Shown: positions 16,943-26,174, counted from the first letter of the stretch. The stretch is DNA of 64,000 nucleotides from Mycobacterium szulgai (GCF_002116635.1 NZ_LQPW01000017.1:1-64000), one strand, 5' to 3'. A program made the numbers and translations. The notes: generated from the sequence alone by a model not told the origin.

Positions 16943-18456
16943 TGGCCCGGTCCCTTCGTTGGTGCCTGCAAGGCAGCGACATTCGGATCTGGCATCAAGC
17001 TGTCATGCTGAGCCATCGCCGCAGACTTGGACAAAGCTGGCCCCGCCGGGAGCCACTTGATCACCGACCACGGCGCCGGGGTGGGTGTGTCAGCCTTCAA
17101 TCCCAGTGCCTGCCGGCTTTGGTCCTCACCGCCACCGCCGGTGCTCGGCACACCAAAGCGCACACCGTTGTTGCCGATGAACCACAAGCTCTCGCCACGC
17201 ACCGAATCCGGCTGCACACCGGTCACCTGAACAAAGTTGGCCGAGCCCGGGCTGACATAGACCTGGTTGGCGGTGTTGACACCGGCACTAATAAAGGGCA
17301 CCACGCGGCGCTCATCGCCCACCGGGATCGGCAATCGTCGCCCCGAAATAGTGCTGACCTGCGCCTGCGGCTCGCCGTTAGTCTTGCGCCACGTCACACA
17401 CGTCACCGGCTCGGCAGCCTTGTCCAACAACTGCACCAGGCCCCTCGGGTAAACCGAGATATCAAACCCAACCGCCTGGGGCGCCCCCGTCAAGGCTGCT
17501 GACTTGGCCTGAATGACCTGCGCCCCTGGCACCACCGCGGCGTTAATGATCATGGTGGCCACCGTCTGTGGAACGCGCTGCACCCCAGCCGGTAGCGCGA
17601 CGAAGAACTGCGGATCACCTGTCACATCGGAGACACGCATCACGCTGCCCGACACCAACGGCAGGTCGGCGGTGCTGTAGCTGACCGGTCCACCCGGCGT
17701 CGGTATTGCCGGCACACGCACGGGCGCCGTCGGCGTCAACGCCTCGTACAAAGCCCGCGACATCGCCACCGGATGCAGGTTCCCGACCGGCAACCCCAAC
17801 GCCAGTGTCACCGGCTTATCGGCGAGGTCGATTTCTGAGCGGTGCCCATCAGTCACCAGGAACGTCGCGCCGGCGTACGTCATCAGGGCCACCTGCGGGG
17901 AATCGATCGTGTGCGCCCAGTCGCCGAGATCGGCCAAACCGTCGATCACCGTCACCTTCGGCACCACCTGAGACCCTTGCGAACCCAGCCGGTCACACAA
18001 CGCCCACCCGGTGTCCCCGGGGGTGCGCACCGTCAGATCATCTGGCGCGCCTTGAATGCCGAGAATCGGCCCCACCGGTGCCTTGAGGATTTCACTCATC
18101 GGCACCAGCGTCGGATCGCTGGGCTGACCGGTGATCAGCCGCGCTGACGCCTTGTTCAGTACCGGGTGCATCACTCCACCCACCTCGACATACATACCGC
18201 CGCCGCCGCGCGCCTCCACGAACTCCGACTTCCCGATCTGCCCGATCGGCTTGATGAACGCCACGATCGCGCACACCCCCACGATGGCCACCGAAGCCAC
18301 AAACCCCACCAGCAGAGACGCCGCCGAGTTCTTCGACGGATCGTGCACCAGCCGCACGTTGCGTCGGCCGATCCCCACCGAAATGCGATGCCGAAGGAAA
18401 CGCCACGCTGAAACCTGTTCCAGCGAAGCGTAATTCAAACCGCCACGTCGCGCCAT
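16939..18456 (-). CDS. eccB: ESX membrane protein EccB
   Basis: A 505-residue EccB protein. The N-terminus has the family pattern of a basic cytosolic stretch (LEQVSAWRFLRHRISVGIGRRNVRLVHDP). One membrane helix follows at about residues 46-67 (ASLLVGFVASVAIVGVCAIV), then a long periplasmic domain with Cys pairs (WALCDRLGS and EPVTCVTW) and repeated R-repeat-like folds. EccB stabilises the ESX complex on the periplasmic side. The ATG at 18456 is preceded closely by AAGGGGACAGGGAG. The gene overlaps eccCa by 4 bases and lies 24 bases after the NlpC/P60 gene, so it sits within one long minus-strand operon. Confidence 0.95.
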   Translation of the reverse strand: MARRGGLNYASLEQVSAWRFLRHRISVGIGRRNVRLVHDPSKNSAASLLVGFVASVAIVGVCAIVAFIKPIGQIGKSEFVEARGGGGMYVEVGGVMHPVLNKASARLITGQPSDPTLVPMSEILKAPVGPILGIQGAPDDLTVRTPGDTGWALCDRLGSQGSQVVPKVTVIDGLADLGDWAHTIDSPQVALMTYAGATFLVTDGHRSEIDLADKPVTLALGLPVGNLHPVAMSRALYEALTPTAPVRVPAIPTPGGPVSYSTADLPLVSGSVMRVSDVTGDPQFFVALPAGVQRVPQTVATMIINAAVVPGAQVIQAKSAALTGAPQAVGFDISVYPRGLVQLLDKAAEPVTCVTWRKTNGEPQAQVSTISGRRLPIPVGDERRVVPFISAGVNTANQVYVSPGSANFVQVTGVQPDSVRGESLWFIGNNGVRFGVPSTGGGGEDQSRQALGLKADTPTPAPWSVIKWLPAGPALSKSAAMAQHDSLMPDPNVAALQAPTKGPGQ

Positions 18457-18480
18457 CTCCCTGTCCCCTTCGAACTCTGT

Positions 18481-19509
18481 CTACGCCGCGCGTCTGATCT
18501 CAAATCCCCCGGAGGGCCACTTACCGATCCGCACGCTTTGTCCCCGGCTCGGGGACTCGATCGTCTGGTGATCGTTCATCACCAGCTGCACATGTTGGTA
18601 CTCGCCGTTTTGCTTGTTGCACAGCAAAATATCCCCAGGCCTGGCGTCTTCTGGACGCACGCGCACACCCCAGCCGGTCATCTCGTACGTGGTGCGCGGA
18701 ATGGCGATCCCCGCCTGCTTGTACGCGTACTGCACCAGACCAGAACAGTCCAAACCCACGTTCGGTTTGGTGCCACCCCAGACATATGGAACGCCCAGCT
18801 GCGTCAACGCAGCTTTAACGATGCGGTCACCCTGCGGGCCACCGCTCCCTCCGAAATCAGCGTTGGTACCGGCACCCGCTTGCGCGCCGACCGCCTGCTG
18901 AGCCCGTCCCGACCCGCCCCCGCCAAGCAGGTTGCCGAGCATGCCCAAGGGAGCCAACGGCATTGCGCTCATCGGTATCTGCGGCATCATCGGCATTTGG
19001 GGCATCATCGGTGCAGCCCCGCCCGGAGGGTGACCGATGCTCTGATAGCCCGCTGCGGTCGCGTCGGCGGCCGCGGCGTGCGTTGCGGCCTCACTGCTGC
19101 CCTGATCGAGAGTGGACTTGGTGTCTTGGAGGTGACGTTTGATCGCCGAGACCAAGGCTTGCTGGCCGGCCGGAGTGTTGACCGCCAACCCTTTTGACTG
19201 CACATCAGCCACTGCTGCGGCGATCACCGCATCCATCCGCCCGCGGGAAGCGCCGGCCGAGGCCAGCGCCGCGTGCAGGCCACCATGGCCTGCTGCGTCG
19301 TGATCGGCAAGTGCCTCAACGCTTGTGACCACCGTCGCGGACTCATCGGTGAACCCCTCAGCTGCCTGACCTGAGCCGTCACCGGTCTGATCCGGCACCG
19401 GGCCCAGGCTTGGAGGTGGCGCCAACGCCAACCCAACGCCGGTGCCGAAACTCTCCCGAGCCATACCCATCGCGGCACCGGCAGCACGCACGAACCCATC
19501 AACACTCAT
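18481..19509 (-). CDS. NlpC/P60 peptidoglycan endopeptidase with DUF4226-like N-terminal domain
   Basis: The C-terminal 120 residues are an NlpC/P60 domain: QLGVPYVWGGTKPN, catalytic Cys in GLDCSGLVQYAY (about residue 255), PGDILL and the His in YQHVQLVMN (about residue 305). The N-terminal 180 residues carry a DUF4226-like helical domain (NTPAGQQALVSAIKRHLQ) and a Pro/Met-rich linker. That part is nearly identical to the next gene upstream because of a 555-bp duplication. The enzyme would cut peptide cross-bridges in the wall, probably during ESX export or conjugation. Start 19509 (MSVDGFVRAAG) is where the duplicated coding starts; an in-frame ATG at 19566 overlaps the upstream gene by 20 bases and is possible. 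Confidence 0.9.
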   Translation of the reverse strand: MSVDGFVRAAGAAMGMARESFGTGVGLALAPPPSLGPVPDQTGDGSGQAAEGFTDESATVVTSVEALADHDAAGHGGLHAALASAGASRGRMDAVIAAAVADVQSKGLAVNTPAGQQALVSAIKRHLQDTKSTLDQGSSEAATHAAAADATAAGYQSIGHPPGGAAPMMPQMPMMPQIPMSAMPLAPLGMLGNLLGGGGSGRAQQAVGAQAGAGTNADFGGSGGPQGDRIVKAALTQLGVPYVWGGTKPNVGLDCSGLVQYAYKQAGIAIPRTTYEMTGWGVRVRPEDARPGDILLCNKQNGEYQHVQLVMNDHQTIESPSRGQSVRIGKWPSGGFEIRRAA

Positions 19510-19520
19510 CGCTGCCAACC
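18966..19520 (-). repeat. 555-bp direct repeat, copy A (5' half of NlpC/P60 gene)
   Basis: Bases 18966-19520 repeat as 20158-20712 with a constant offset of 1,192 bases and only a handful of substitutions, mostly around 19340-19410. It covers the start codons and shared N-terminal domains of two wall-hydrolase genes. The near identity points to recent duplication or gene conversion. Confidence 0.92.
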
Positions 19521-19546
19521 CCCCATCGACGGCTTTGGTACCAGCA

Positions 19547-20701
19547 TCAGTAACCACCCGGAGCATGGTGAGGATTGAACTGACCCACTTCCGACAAGTT
19601 CGATCCGTCACGCTGTACGTGATAGCGGCGCATCAAATAGTTCATCGCTGCGGTGATGTTGGCGACCGGGTCATAAATGTTGCGTGAGGTGCCCGGCTGG
19701 TGGTTCGAGGCGAACGTCGCGGGAATCGTTTGCAACCCGCCACGCGAGGACCCTGCCGGTGCGCCGTCGACCATCCGGGCGCCGTGGGCGTTGGGGTCGC
19801 TCAAATTCACCGCGTCGGGGTGGTACCCGGATTCCCGCGCCAGCCCCGTCATCAACCCCCGGGTCCAGTTGGCGCGCGCGACGGGATCGGTGATGCCCAT
19901 TGTGTCGAGGGCTTTGGCAAGGTACTGGCGGTAAGCGTCTGGGCCGCCGGGGAAGCCCTGCTTGGCCAGGTTCACCTCCTCGATCGGGATTGCGCCGGCC
20001 TCAGTGCGGTTCTCCACGCCTTCACCGCTGGGAGCGCTACCCTCGGAGCTCGCCACCGACCCGGTACTGGGTGAGACTTGTTGACCGAGAAGGTTCGTCA
20101 GACCAGCCAGTGGGGACAGCATTGCGCTCATCGGCATCCCGCCGCCCATCCCGGCGCCGCTCATCGGTATCTGCGGCATCATCGGCATTTGGGGCATCAT
20201 CGGTGCAGCCCCGCCCGGAGGGTGACCGATGCTCTGATAGCCCGCTGCGGTCGCGTCGGCGGCCGCGGCGTGCGTTGCGGCCTCACTGCTGCCCTGATCG
20301 AGAGTGGACTTGGTGTCTTGGAGGTGACGTTTGATCGCCGAGACCAAGGCTTGCTGGCCGGCCGGAGTGTTGACCGCCAACCCTTTTGACTGCACATCAG
20401 CCACTGCTGCGGCGATCACCGCATCCATCCGCCCGCGGGAAGCGCCGGCCGAGGCCAGCGCCGCGTGCAGGCCACCATGGCCTGCTGCGTCGTGATCGGC
20501 AAGTGCCTCAACGCTTGTGACCACCGCTGCGGACTCATCGGTGAATCCGTCGGCTGCCTGACCTGAGCCGTCACCGGTTTGATCCGGCACCGGGCCCGGG
20601 CTTGGAGGTGGCGCCAACGCCAACCCAACGCCGGTGCCGAAACTCTCCCGAGCCATACCCATCGCGGCACCGGCAGCACGCACGAACCCATCAACACTCA
20701 T
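19547..20701 (-). CDS. Lytic transglycosylase (SLT-like) with DUF4226-like N-terminal domain
   Basis: This protein shares its first 180 residues with the NlpC/P60 hydrolase that follows. It then has a Pro/Gly-rich linker and a C-terminal lysozyme-fold domain: YRQYLAKALDTMGI, the catalytic Glu in GLARESGYHPDAVN (about residue 288), GLQTIPATFASNHQPGT and ITAAMNYLMRRYHV. It is a transglycosylase cleaving glycan strands. Paired with an endopeptidase carrying the same targeting module, it can open peptidoglycan locally for the ESX or conjugation apparatus. ATG 20701 is the start conserved in both copies; a GTG at 20716 is an alternative. The end lies 37 bases before the next start. Confidence 0.9.
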   Translation of the reverse strand: MSVDGFVRAAGAAMGMARESFGTGVGLALAPPPSPGPVPDQTGDGSGQAADGFTDESAAVVTSVEALADHDAAGHGGLHAALASAGASRGRMDAVIAAAVADVQSKGLAVNTPAGQQALVSAIKRHLQDTKSTLDQGSSEAATHAAAADATAAGYQSIGHPPGGAAPMMPQMPMMPQIPMSGAGMGGGMPMSAMLSPLAGLTNLLGQQVSPSTGSVASSEGSAPSGEGVENRTEAGAIPIEEVNLAKQGFPGGPDAYRQYLAKALDTMGITDPVARANWTRGLMTGLARESGYHPDAVNLSDPNAHGARMVDGAPAGSSRGGLQTIPATFASNHQPGTSRNIYDPVANITAAMNYLMRRYHVQRDGSNLSEVGQFNPHHAPGGY

Positions 20702-20712
20702 CGCTGCCAACC
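20158..20712 (-). repeat. 555-bp direct repeat, copy B (5' half of transglycosylase gene)
   Basis: Second copy of 18966-19520. The match ends abruptly at 20713 on the upstream side and at 20157 on the other, so the boundaries are sharp and contain just the N-terminal module. Confidence 0.92.
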
Positions 20713-20822
20713 ACACGCTCGAAAGGCGATGGGCAACAAACGATCCCGACGGCCATCGCGATCATCCCAGGCCATCGCCGACCTGTCCGCCACCGATATC
20801 ACCCCTGGTCCTCGCTGACGAC

Positions 20823-22283
20823 CTAAGATGACGACGGCCCGCGCGGCGGGACCGGCGGGACCGCCGGAGCGGGCTGAGCCGGCTTGACGGCCTGAGCACT
20901 GGGATCCATCCAGCCCAGGAAGTCTGGGCTCGACCCCACGCTCGTCAACGGCTGAACCTGCCCGGAGACCAACACCTTGCCATTGCCCAGAGCCATCACC
21001 AGATGGTCCTGCCACACACCCACATCGCCGGCCTGCAGCTTGGTGGGTGGAATCGGATTGACGACCGGGGTCCCCGGCGGGGGCACGTTCACACCAGCCT
21101 GGTGCCAAGCATCAGCTACCGGCGCACCGCCCAGGGCGGCTTTAACGGCGATAGCGCCCTGCACCGTACGTGCTTCGGCGGATCCACCGTCAGGCAACGC
21201 GACGTGCGTGGTCGCGGGCGGCGCGGAAGCGGCCGGATCGGTGGGGGTGTGATCCGCAGCAGGACTGGTCTGTGCACCCTCGGCGCCGGACTTGGGCTGG
21301 TCACCGCCCGAACCGGACTCGTCGCGAAACTTAGAGCCCGACGCGTCGGGCTTAGGCTGGTTACCGGAGTCCTGATCGTCACGGAACCCTGCGTCACGCC
21401 CGCCGCCCAGGCCGCTCAATGCGCTGAGCGGATCGCCCGCGCCCATGCCCGGCATTCCCCCGCCGAACGACGGCATCGACGGTATCTGCGGCATCCCCAT
21501 ACCGGCGGGCATCATGCCCGCCCCCGGCATCATGCCCTGACCAAGCGGAGAGGCGCCCGCCGCAGGTGGAGCTGCCGCAGCTGGCGCGGTGCCCTGGTCC
21601 TCAGGACTGCCGCCGCCGCTAGGGTTGCCGCCGTGACCGCTGTTCCCGGCGGGCTCAGCACCGACCTTTCCGCTGTCATCGCCACCGATCCCGCCGTACT
21701 TCTTGGTCAACTCGCGTGTATGCCGAGCTTTGGCCTCCGCATCGGCGATCTGCTGATCGAGCACCTTCTTGGCGGCAGTCAGCTTTTCCCTCAAGAAGTC
21801 CCGAAGCTCCTGCTGACCTGCTGGCGTATTGAGCCTCGGCCCGAGCTCGGTGATCTTGTCGTTGACGTCCTTGGCGATGTTGTCGAGCTGCTGCTGACCT
21901 GCTGTTCCCGCGGCGTGAATCGCCTCGATCGTCGCCGCCGCGCTCTGGTCCAATTCATGCAGCTGCGTGATCACATCGGCGAACGTGCTGGCATCGGCGT
22001 TGAGATGGTTTGCGGCTTCCCCCGATCCGGGGACCGGTCCCTGGGGCGGTGGCGGCAGTGGCCCCGGCGCAGTGGGCGGCAGCGGGAGCAGCGGAGTTTC
22101 TTCCCGATGGGGCGCCGGCGGATGAGGCGGGGGCGCGTGGGGCGCGTCGCCGTGCGTGGGCGTGCTGCCGCCAATGATGCCGCCGATCACCGGGGCCAGC
22201 GGACCCAAGATGGGTCCGGCGATGGCGCCGCCCAACACCGATCCGATCACGGTGCCGATCGGATTCCAGTCGTCAGTAGACAT
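20823..22283 (-). CDS. DUF4226 domain protein with C-terminal NlpC/P60-like remnant
   Basis: A 486-residue protein. The N-terminus has a Gly/Ile-rich hydrophobic stretch (residues 8-38, GTVIGSVLGGAIAGPILG) that could insert in a membrane. A Pro-rich segment follows, then the helical DUF4226-like region (residues about 90-190, LNTPAGQQELRDFLREKL). A long Gly/Ser/Asp linker leads to a C-terminal domain with GDVGVWQDHLVMALGNGKVLVSG. This resembles the second half of an NlpC/P60 fold and includes a His but no obvious catalytic Cys. It belongs with the two hydrolases downstream by shared domain. The ribosome site AGAAGGGACG supports ATG 22283. The role may be scaffold or regulator of the wall-cutting enzymes. 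Confidence 0.8.
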   Translation of the reverse strand: MSTDDWNPIGTVIGSVLGGAIAGPILGPLAPVIGGIIGGSTPTHGDAPHAPPPHPPAPHREETPLLPLPPTAPGPLPPPPQGPVPGSGEAANHLNADASTFADVITQLHELDQSAAATIEAIHAAGTAGQQQLDNIAKDVNDKITELGPRLNTPAGQQELRDFLREKLTAAKKVLDQQIADAEAKARHTRELTKKYGGIGGDDSGKVGAEPAGNSGHGGNPSGGGSPEDQGTAPAAAAPPAAGASPLGQGMMPGAGMMPAGMGMPQIPSMPSFGGGMPGMGAGDPLSALSGLGGGRDAGFRDDQDSGNQPKPDASGSKFRDESGSGGDQPKSGAEGAQTSPAADHTPTDPAASAPPATTHVALPDGGSAEARTVQGAIAVKAALGGAPVADAWHQAGVNVPPPGTPVVNPIPPTKLQAGDVGVWQDHLVMALGNGKVLVSGQVQPLTSVGSSPDFLGWMDPSAQAVKPAQPAPAVPPVPPRGPSSS

Positions 22284-22299
22284 TGTGGTGGCGTCCCTT

Positions 22300-22593
22300 C
22301 TAGAAATTCAGCTTGAGTTCGGCGGCTGCTACGTCTTTGGGATCCGGATAGTGGCCATCACCATTGGGCTGATTGGACAAGTACCGGTCATGTGCCACGT
22401 CGGCCACGGCCACTACCCGGTCACCCAAGGTGTAGGAATCCCAGCGCCGGACCGCATCCGAGAGCAGGCGCACTCCCACGACACACCCGTTGTCACCTAC
22501 CTCCACGGCCACAGTGCGCTTCGCCGATACCGCCGAGGCGACCACGCGAACATCCCGGACCGCCGCTTCATCCTCCTCAGCAAGGTCTTCCAC
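22300..22593 (-). CDS. YbaB/EbfC-like (EspL-type) small protein
   Basis: A 97-residue protein with an acidic N-terminus followed by a strand-rich pattern (VVASAVSAKRTVAVEVGDNGCVVGVRL) and a helical end (LGDRVVAVADVAHDRYL). This matches the YbaB/EbfC fold as found in EspL of ESX-1. EspL stabilises secretion-associated proteins. The GTG start at 22593 follows GGAAGGGGCAGC, a good ribosome site. It is the first gene of the long minus-strand operon running to eccCb, with 16 bases between it and the DUF4226 gene. An AT-rich promoter-like region with AGTCTACACAT lies 40 bases upstream. The fold assignment is moderate. Confidence 0.6.
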   Translation of the reverse strand: MEDLAEEDEAAVRDVRVVASAVSAKRTVAVEVGDNGCVVGVRLLSDAVRRWDSYTLGDRVVAVADVAHDRYLSNQPNGDGHYPDPKDVAAAELKLNF

Positions 22594-23023
22594 CGCTGCC
22601 CCTTCCGGACGCCAAATAAACCAATACCACTCAGTCTACACATAGATAAGCAATCGTGAACAGTGATCATGCAGGATGGCGGCTCACTCTCGTTATCTCG
22701 CGGTCTCAAAATGCGCCGGCGGCCAGCCACGATTCAGGAGAACTCCGGTCCAATAGTGCCGACTAGCGCTCGCGCTCACTTGCCATTCGCCAGCGTTGGA
22801 TACGCTCCCATGTGGTTCTCCCGCCAGTCGATCGCCTCGCCGCCGGTCGGCCAACCCCATCTCATGCGAGAGCTCAATGCCATCCAGCACTTCTAACAGG
22901 TGGTGAGCACGCAAACTGTTGCTGCACTGGCCAAGTCGCCCCAGCGACTGCCGCGACTTGGCCAGTGCGGCGAGCGAACCGCCCGGACCAACGGCGTATC
23001 AGAGCCACCTGCTGGGTTCTCAC
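22594..23023. promoter_or_regulatory. Intergenic region: putative ESX operon promoter and downstream hairpin
   Basis: This 430-base gap separates two minus-strand gene runs and holds no convincing gene. Near 22605-22670 it is AT-rich and contains AGTCTACACAT (22633-22643 and onward), the half-site also found in the operators at 53 kb, so it may be the promoter of the YbaB-to-eccC operon. Around 22924-22968 is a strong hairpin, listed separately. Confidence 0.45.
22924..22968 (-). terminator. Strong hairpin (16-bp perfect stem) after EspK-like gene
   Basis: GCACTGGCCAAGTCGC at 22924-22939 pairs perfectly with 22953-22968 across a 13-base loop. It lies 56 bases past the stop of the EspK-like gene. 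There is no U-run, as is common for mycobacterial terminators. A role as protein binding or strand-exchange site is also possible because the stem is unusually perfect. Confidence 0.55.
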
Positions 23024-25573
23024 TCATGCTGTCCGCCGGGGAAACTGCTGGATCTGTTGCTCAATTGCGCTGACCATCGCCGCCACCACCGACCCGAAAC
23101 CGGCCTGCACACCGCAATAAGCGATTTCTGCCAGCGGCGGAACGGAACCGCCCCTCCATAACTGGACAAGCTCGACCACCCGACCCACATGGTAGAAGTG
23201 GCCGTACCACACGACGCTCTGGTGATACAGCTCCGAACCATCGCAATCCCGTGGCGCGCGCGAATCCGGCGACAGAAGATCACTGCCGTAACGTCGATAA
23301 GCCAACTCGTCATACAACTTCCACGACACCTCATCGGCAGTTCCGCGCTGCACCGAGGCCAAAATATTGCCCTCATCGGCGGTCGCCAATGGCTCGCCAG
23401 TTGGATCCGGTTGAGCCGCTGCCTGGATAACCGCGGCCGTCAACTGGGCAGCCGCATAGGCCGAAAGATGGCCATCTTTGGCATCAATAGCCGAAACGCG
23501 TTGCGCGAGAACGGGATCAAGAGCCGCAAGCCGGTGCTGATGCGCGCCATCCAGAGATGGCGCCGCGGGAACCAAATACAGAGCATCGATATGCTGGAAT
23601 CCGGCAAAGTCCGCCACCCCGGCAGGCCTATCCGGCCGCAACTCCGTGGTCACCATCGCCGAAATCGACGCCCCGACAACTCGTTTCTGCAAGTGCTCGA
23701 AGTGATCCACCAGAATCTTCGACGGCTTCTGACAGCCCATCCACCCGTGCGCCCAGCCGAACGGCAACGCCGGATCAACCACCGCCAACCGCGCAGTGGC
23801 CGGCAGGAACACCGTCGCCGGTAGATAACTGCCACCCCCGAGGCTGCTGGCCACCAACACCTGCGAACCCACCGGAGTCTTGACCACGCTCACCGCCCAC
23901 GCAATCGGCGCCGGCCAACGCTCACATCCCCGCACCAGCCCACCCAACACCCGCTGCGCCAATAACAGGTCTGGATTAACTTCCTCCCCGAGCGCCGCCA
24001 CACCAGGAGCGGACACACTCGACCCAGCACCACCGGCCACTAGCGGTCCCGGCGCGGGGCCGCCACCGGTCGAACCGGACGACGGGCCGGCGGCCGTCGG
24101 TGCCGTTGACGCACTACCTGCACCAGCAGCGCTAGCCGCACCTGCTCCCGGTGCACTGTAGGGAGCCAACGGCGCCGCACCGCCCATCGCGGGCGGCGGC
24201 ATCATCTGCGTACCGCCACCGCTCGACGATCCCGATGAACTCCCAAGGCCAGCATCGCCCCCTGGCCCCGACAGCGGGACGCCGGCCAGGCCACTCCCGA
24301 ACGCCGGAGCACCCCCGACCTGCTGAGTGGGCAGCCCCTGCTGCGTCACCGACTGCTGAGACACCGGAGAACCCAAGTTCGACAGGGCATTCCCACCCCC
24401 GGTAGCACTCATGCCCGACGCCAACCCCGACTGAAAACTCGATCCCACATTCGACATCGGAGACGCCGCAGCCGATGAAGCCGGCATAGAAGGTGCCGAG
24501 GGCATCGACGACGCGGGGGAAGTCGGCATCAACGACCCCATACCCGACGGTGGCTTGAAAGCCGAACCCAGCCCCGACACGCTCGAACCGCCGCCCCCCC
24601 CCCCGCCACTCTGGCCACCACCAGCCGCACCGCTCATCGCCTGCGGCAACTGGCCGAGCATCGGGGGCGTGCCCTCGGTGCCCGGTCGATAGGTCCGGGT
24701 GGCATCCCCTGCAGGCGACGAGGCTGCTGCCGGTGGCTCGGCACCCGGAGCGCCCGTCGGGTCTTTGGGCGTTCTCGAAGCCTCCGGCGGCGTTCCATCC
24801 GCGGGGTTGCCCACCGACGCTGGATCAGCACCGTCCTCCGGGGTGCGCGATGCCTCCCCATTTTTCGGCGTCCGCTTAGCTTCGGGTTCTTTGCCGTCCT
24901 TGCCGTCTTTGGCGCCGTCTTTTGTTTCTGGCGTTCTGGGCACGTCTAGTGGGATCGTGAAATTCGCCGCATGGATGGCGCTTGTCGCTTTACCGGTGGC
25001 TTCTGATGTGGAGGTTTCAGCGAGTCCGTTGTAGCGCGTCCAAACATCCATTGCGGCAACAGGATCGCGGTTGCGGACCGCTTCGTTGAACTCTTCTTCC
25101 CCGGCTTCGGCGAGGTTGTCGATTCGCCCCTGTAATCCCTTGATATGGCCGAGCGCTTGTGCGGCTGCGGTGGCCGCCGCAGTGTGCTTGTCCTGGTGGT
25201 TACTCCAGGTCTGGACGGTCGCGTCGTGAGAGGCCAGCAGCGCATCGCCCGCTTCACCGGTCAAAGCCGCGGCGAAGCGCGGCCGATAGTGGTCGTACGA
25301 CGTATCGACAGCCTCGCCCAGGGCTTGAGCGACGTCTTGGTGGAACTGTTGAATACTCTCGAACGATTCACGCAGGTGCTCAGAGGGTCGCCACGCCCGC
25401 TTCAACGCCTGTCCGAATTCACCGCTCCCCAGCTCTGAGCCGGCCTCTTTCGCCACCGCCCCGGCTTCCGCCATGGCGCTGACACCGCTGGTGTAGAGCT
25501 GGTGGGCAATATAAGTACCTGCCCGCGCTGCCGCAGAAGCTCCTTCGCCCGCTCCCCCTGCTACAGACGCCAC
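23024..25573 (-). CDS. EspK-like T7SS-associated protein (DUF5631/DUF5632 C-terminus)
   Basis: An 849-residue protein. The first 210 residues are helical (QQFHQDVAQALGEAVDTSYDHY, DNLAEAGEEEFNEAV), like the helical bundle of Esp substrates. A charged linker follows, then about 330 residues of Pro/Ser/Gly low complexity. The C-terminal 300 residues form folded domains of the DUF5632 type (PIAWAVSVVKTPVGSQVLVA) and DUF5631 type (LAYRRYGSDLLSPDSR, YGHFYHVGRVVELVQLW). This layout is that of EspK-like proteins of plasmid ESX loci. Such proteins are thought to assist export of large substrates. It is the last gene of its run and is followed by a strong hairpin. Confidence 0.8.
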   Translation of the reverse strand: MASVAGGAGEGASAAARAGTYIAHQLYTSGVSAMAEAGAVAKEAGSELGSGEFGQALKRAWRPSEHLRESFESIQQFHQDVAQALGEAVDTSYDHYRPRFAAALTGEAGDALLASHDATVQTWSNHQDKHTAAATAAAQALGHIKGLQGRIDNLAEAGEEEFNEAVRNRDPVAAMDVWTRYNGLAETSTSEATGKATSAIHAANFTIPLDVPRTPETKDGAKDGKDGKEPEAKRTPKNGEASRTPEDGADPASVGNPADGTPPEASRTPKDPTGAPGAEPPAAASSPAGDATRTYRPGTEGTPPMLGQLPQAMSGAAGGGQSGGGGGGGSSVSGLGSAFKPPSGMGSLMPTSPASSMPSAPSMPASSAAASPMSNVGSSFQSGLASGMSATGGGNALSNLGSPVSQQSVTQQGLPTQQVGGAPAFGSGLAGVPLSGPGGDAGLGSSSGSSSGGGTQMMPPPAMGGAAPLAPYSAPGAGAASAAGAGSASTAPTAAGPSSGSTGGGPAPGPLVAGGAGSSVSAPGVAALGEEVNPDLLLAQRVLGGLVRGCERWPAPIAWAVSVVKTPVGSQVLVASSLGGGSYLPATVFLPATARLAVVDPALPFGWAHGWMGCQKPSKILVDHFEHLQKRVVGASISAMVTTELRPDRPAGVADFAGFQHIDALYLVPAAPSLDGAHQHRLAALDPVLAQRVSAIDAKDGHLSAYAAAQLTAAVIQAAAQPDPTGEPLATADEGNILASVQRGTADEVSWKLYDELAYRRYGSDLLSPDSRAPRDCDGSELYHQSVVWYGHFYHVGRVVELVQLWRGGSVPPLAEIAYCGVQAGFGSVVAAMVSAIEQQIQQFPRRTA

Positions 25574-25576
25574 GGA

Positions 25577-26170
25577 TCAGCTCCCGTACGCCTTGCACAA
25601 ATCCCACGCGTGCTGGTCTACAGCATTTGCCGCCTCTGCTGTCCACGTCTTGCTCGGCTCGATCGCCCCGACCCGGGGCTGATCGCTAAAGTTGGAAATC
25701 TGATCGCGAGCCATCTTCAGACTCTGAGCCACCGCGTCACGAATAGCGGTGTCAGCGTTAGGATTAGCGTTTAAAGCTTCGGAAATATAATTGTAGCTCG
25801 GAAGGATGTCCCCGGTGCTCCTCTGCGGTGATGGCATGGCTCGGTAACCAGCAGCAAAGCGCGTGCATAGGTCGATGGTGGAGGCTTTGACCTGCTCGGC
25901 GGTCGGTGCCGGCGGGGCCGCGGCAGGTGGCGGTGGTGCTGCGGTGGTACCCGTCGCCATGTGGTTGCCGATCAGACCACCGATAACGCCTGCGGTGAGC
26001 ACGGCTACCACCGCAACTCCGATGACCGCCGCGATGTTGCCGCCCCTGCGCTTCCGCGGTGCGGGCGCGGGGTAGAACTGCGGCATCGGTGGGGTCGGCG
26101 GTGCGGGCGGCATGGCGCCACGGCCTGGGTAGGTCGCCACGGGAGGCGGGTAGGTGTGCTGGTCGGTCAT
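25577..26170 (-). CDS. Single-pass membrane protein, Pro-rich N-terminus
   Basis: A 197-residue protein with a cytosolic Pro/Tyr-rich N-terminus (PPPVATYPGRG) and a basic stop (KRRGG). One membrane helix (residues about 45-68, IAAVIGVAVVAVLTAGVIGG), a Pro/Ala linker and a folded outer domain follow. The outer domain has two Cys residues (DLCTRFAAGYRAM and WDLCKAYGS) that could form a disulfide. The architecture is common for mycobacterial membrane proteins of unknown function and is shared by the truncated gene at 12419. It sits 3 bases upstream of the EspK-like gene and is presumably coupled to it. Function is unknown; a role near the ESX complex is likely from its place. Confidence 0.75.
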   Translation of the reverse strand: MTDQHTYPPPVATYPGRGAMPPAPPTPPMPQFYPAPAPRKRRGGNIAAVIGVAVVAVLTAGVIGGLIGNHMATGTTAAPPPPAAAPPAPTAEQVKASTIDLCTRFAAGYRAMPSPQRSTGDILPSYNYISEALNANPNADTAIRDAVAQSLKMARDQISNFSDQPRVGAIEPSKTWTAEAANAVDQHAWDLCKAYGS

Positions 26171-26174
26171 GGTC

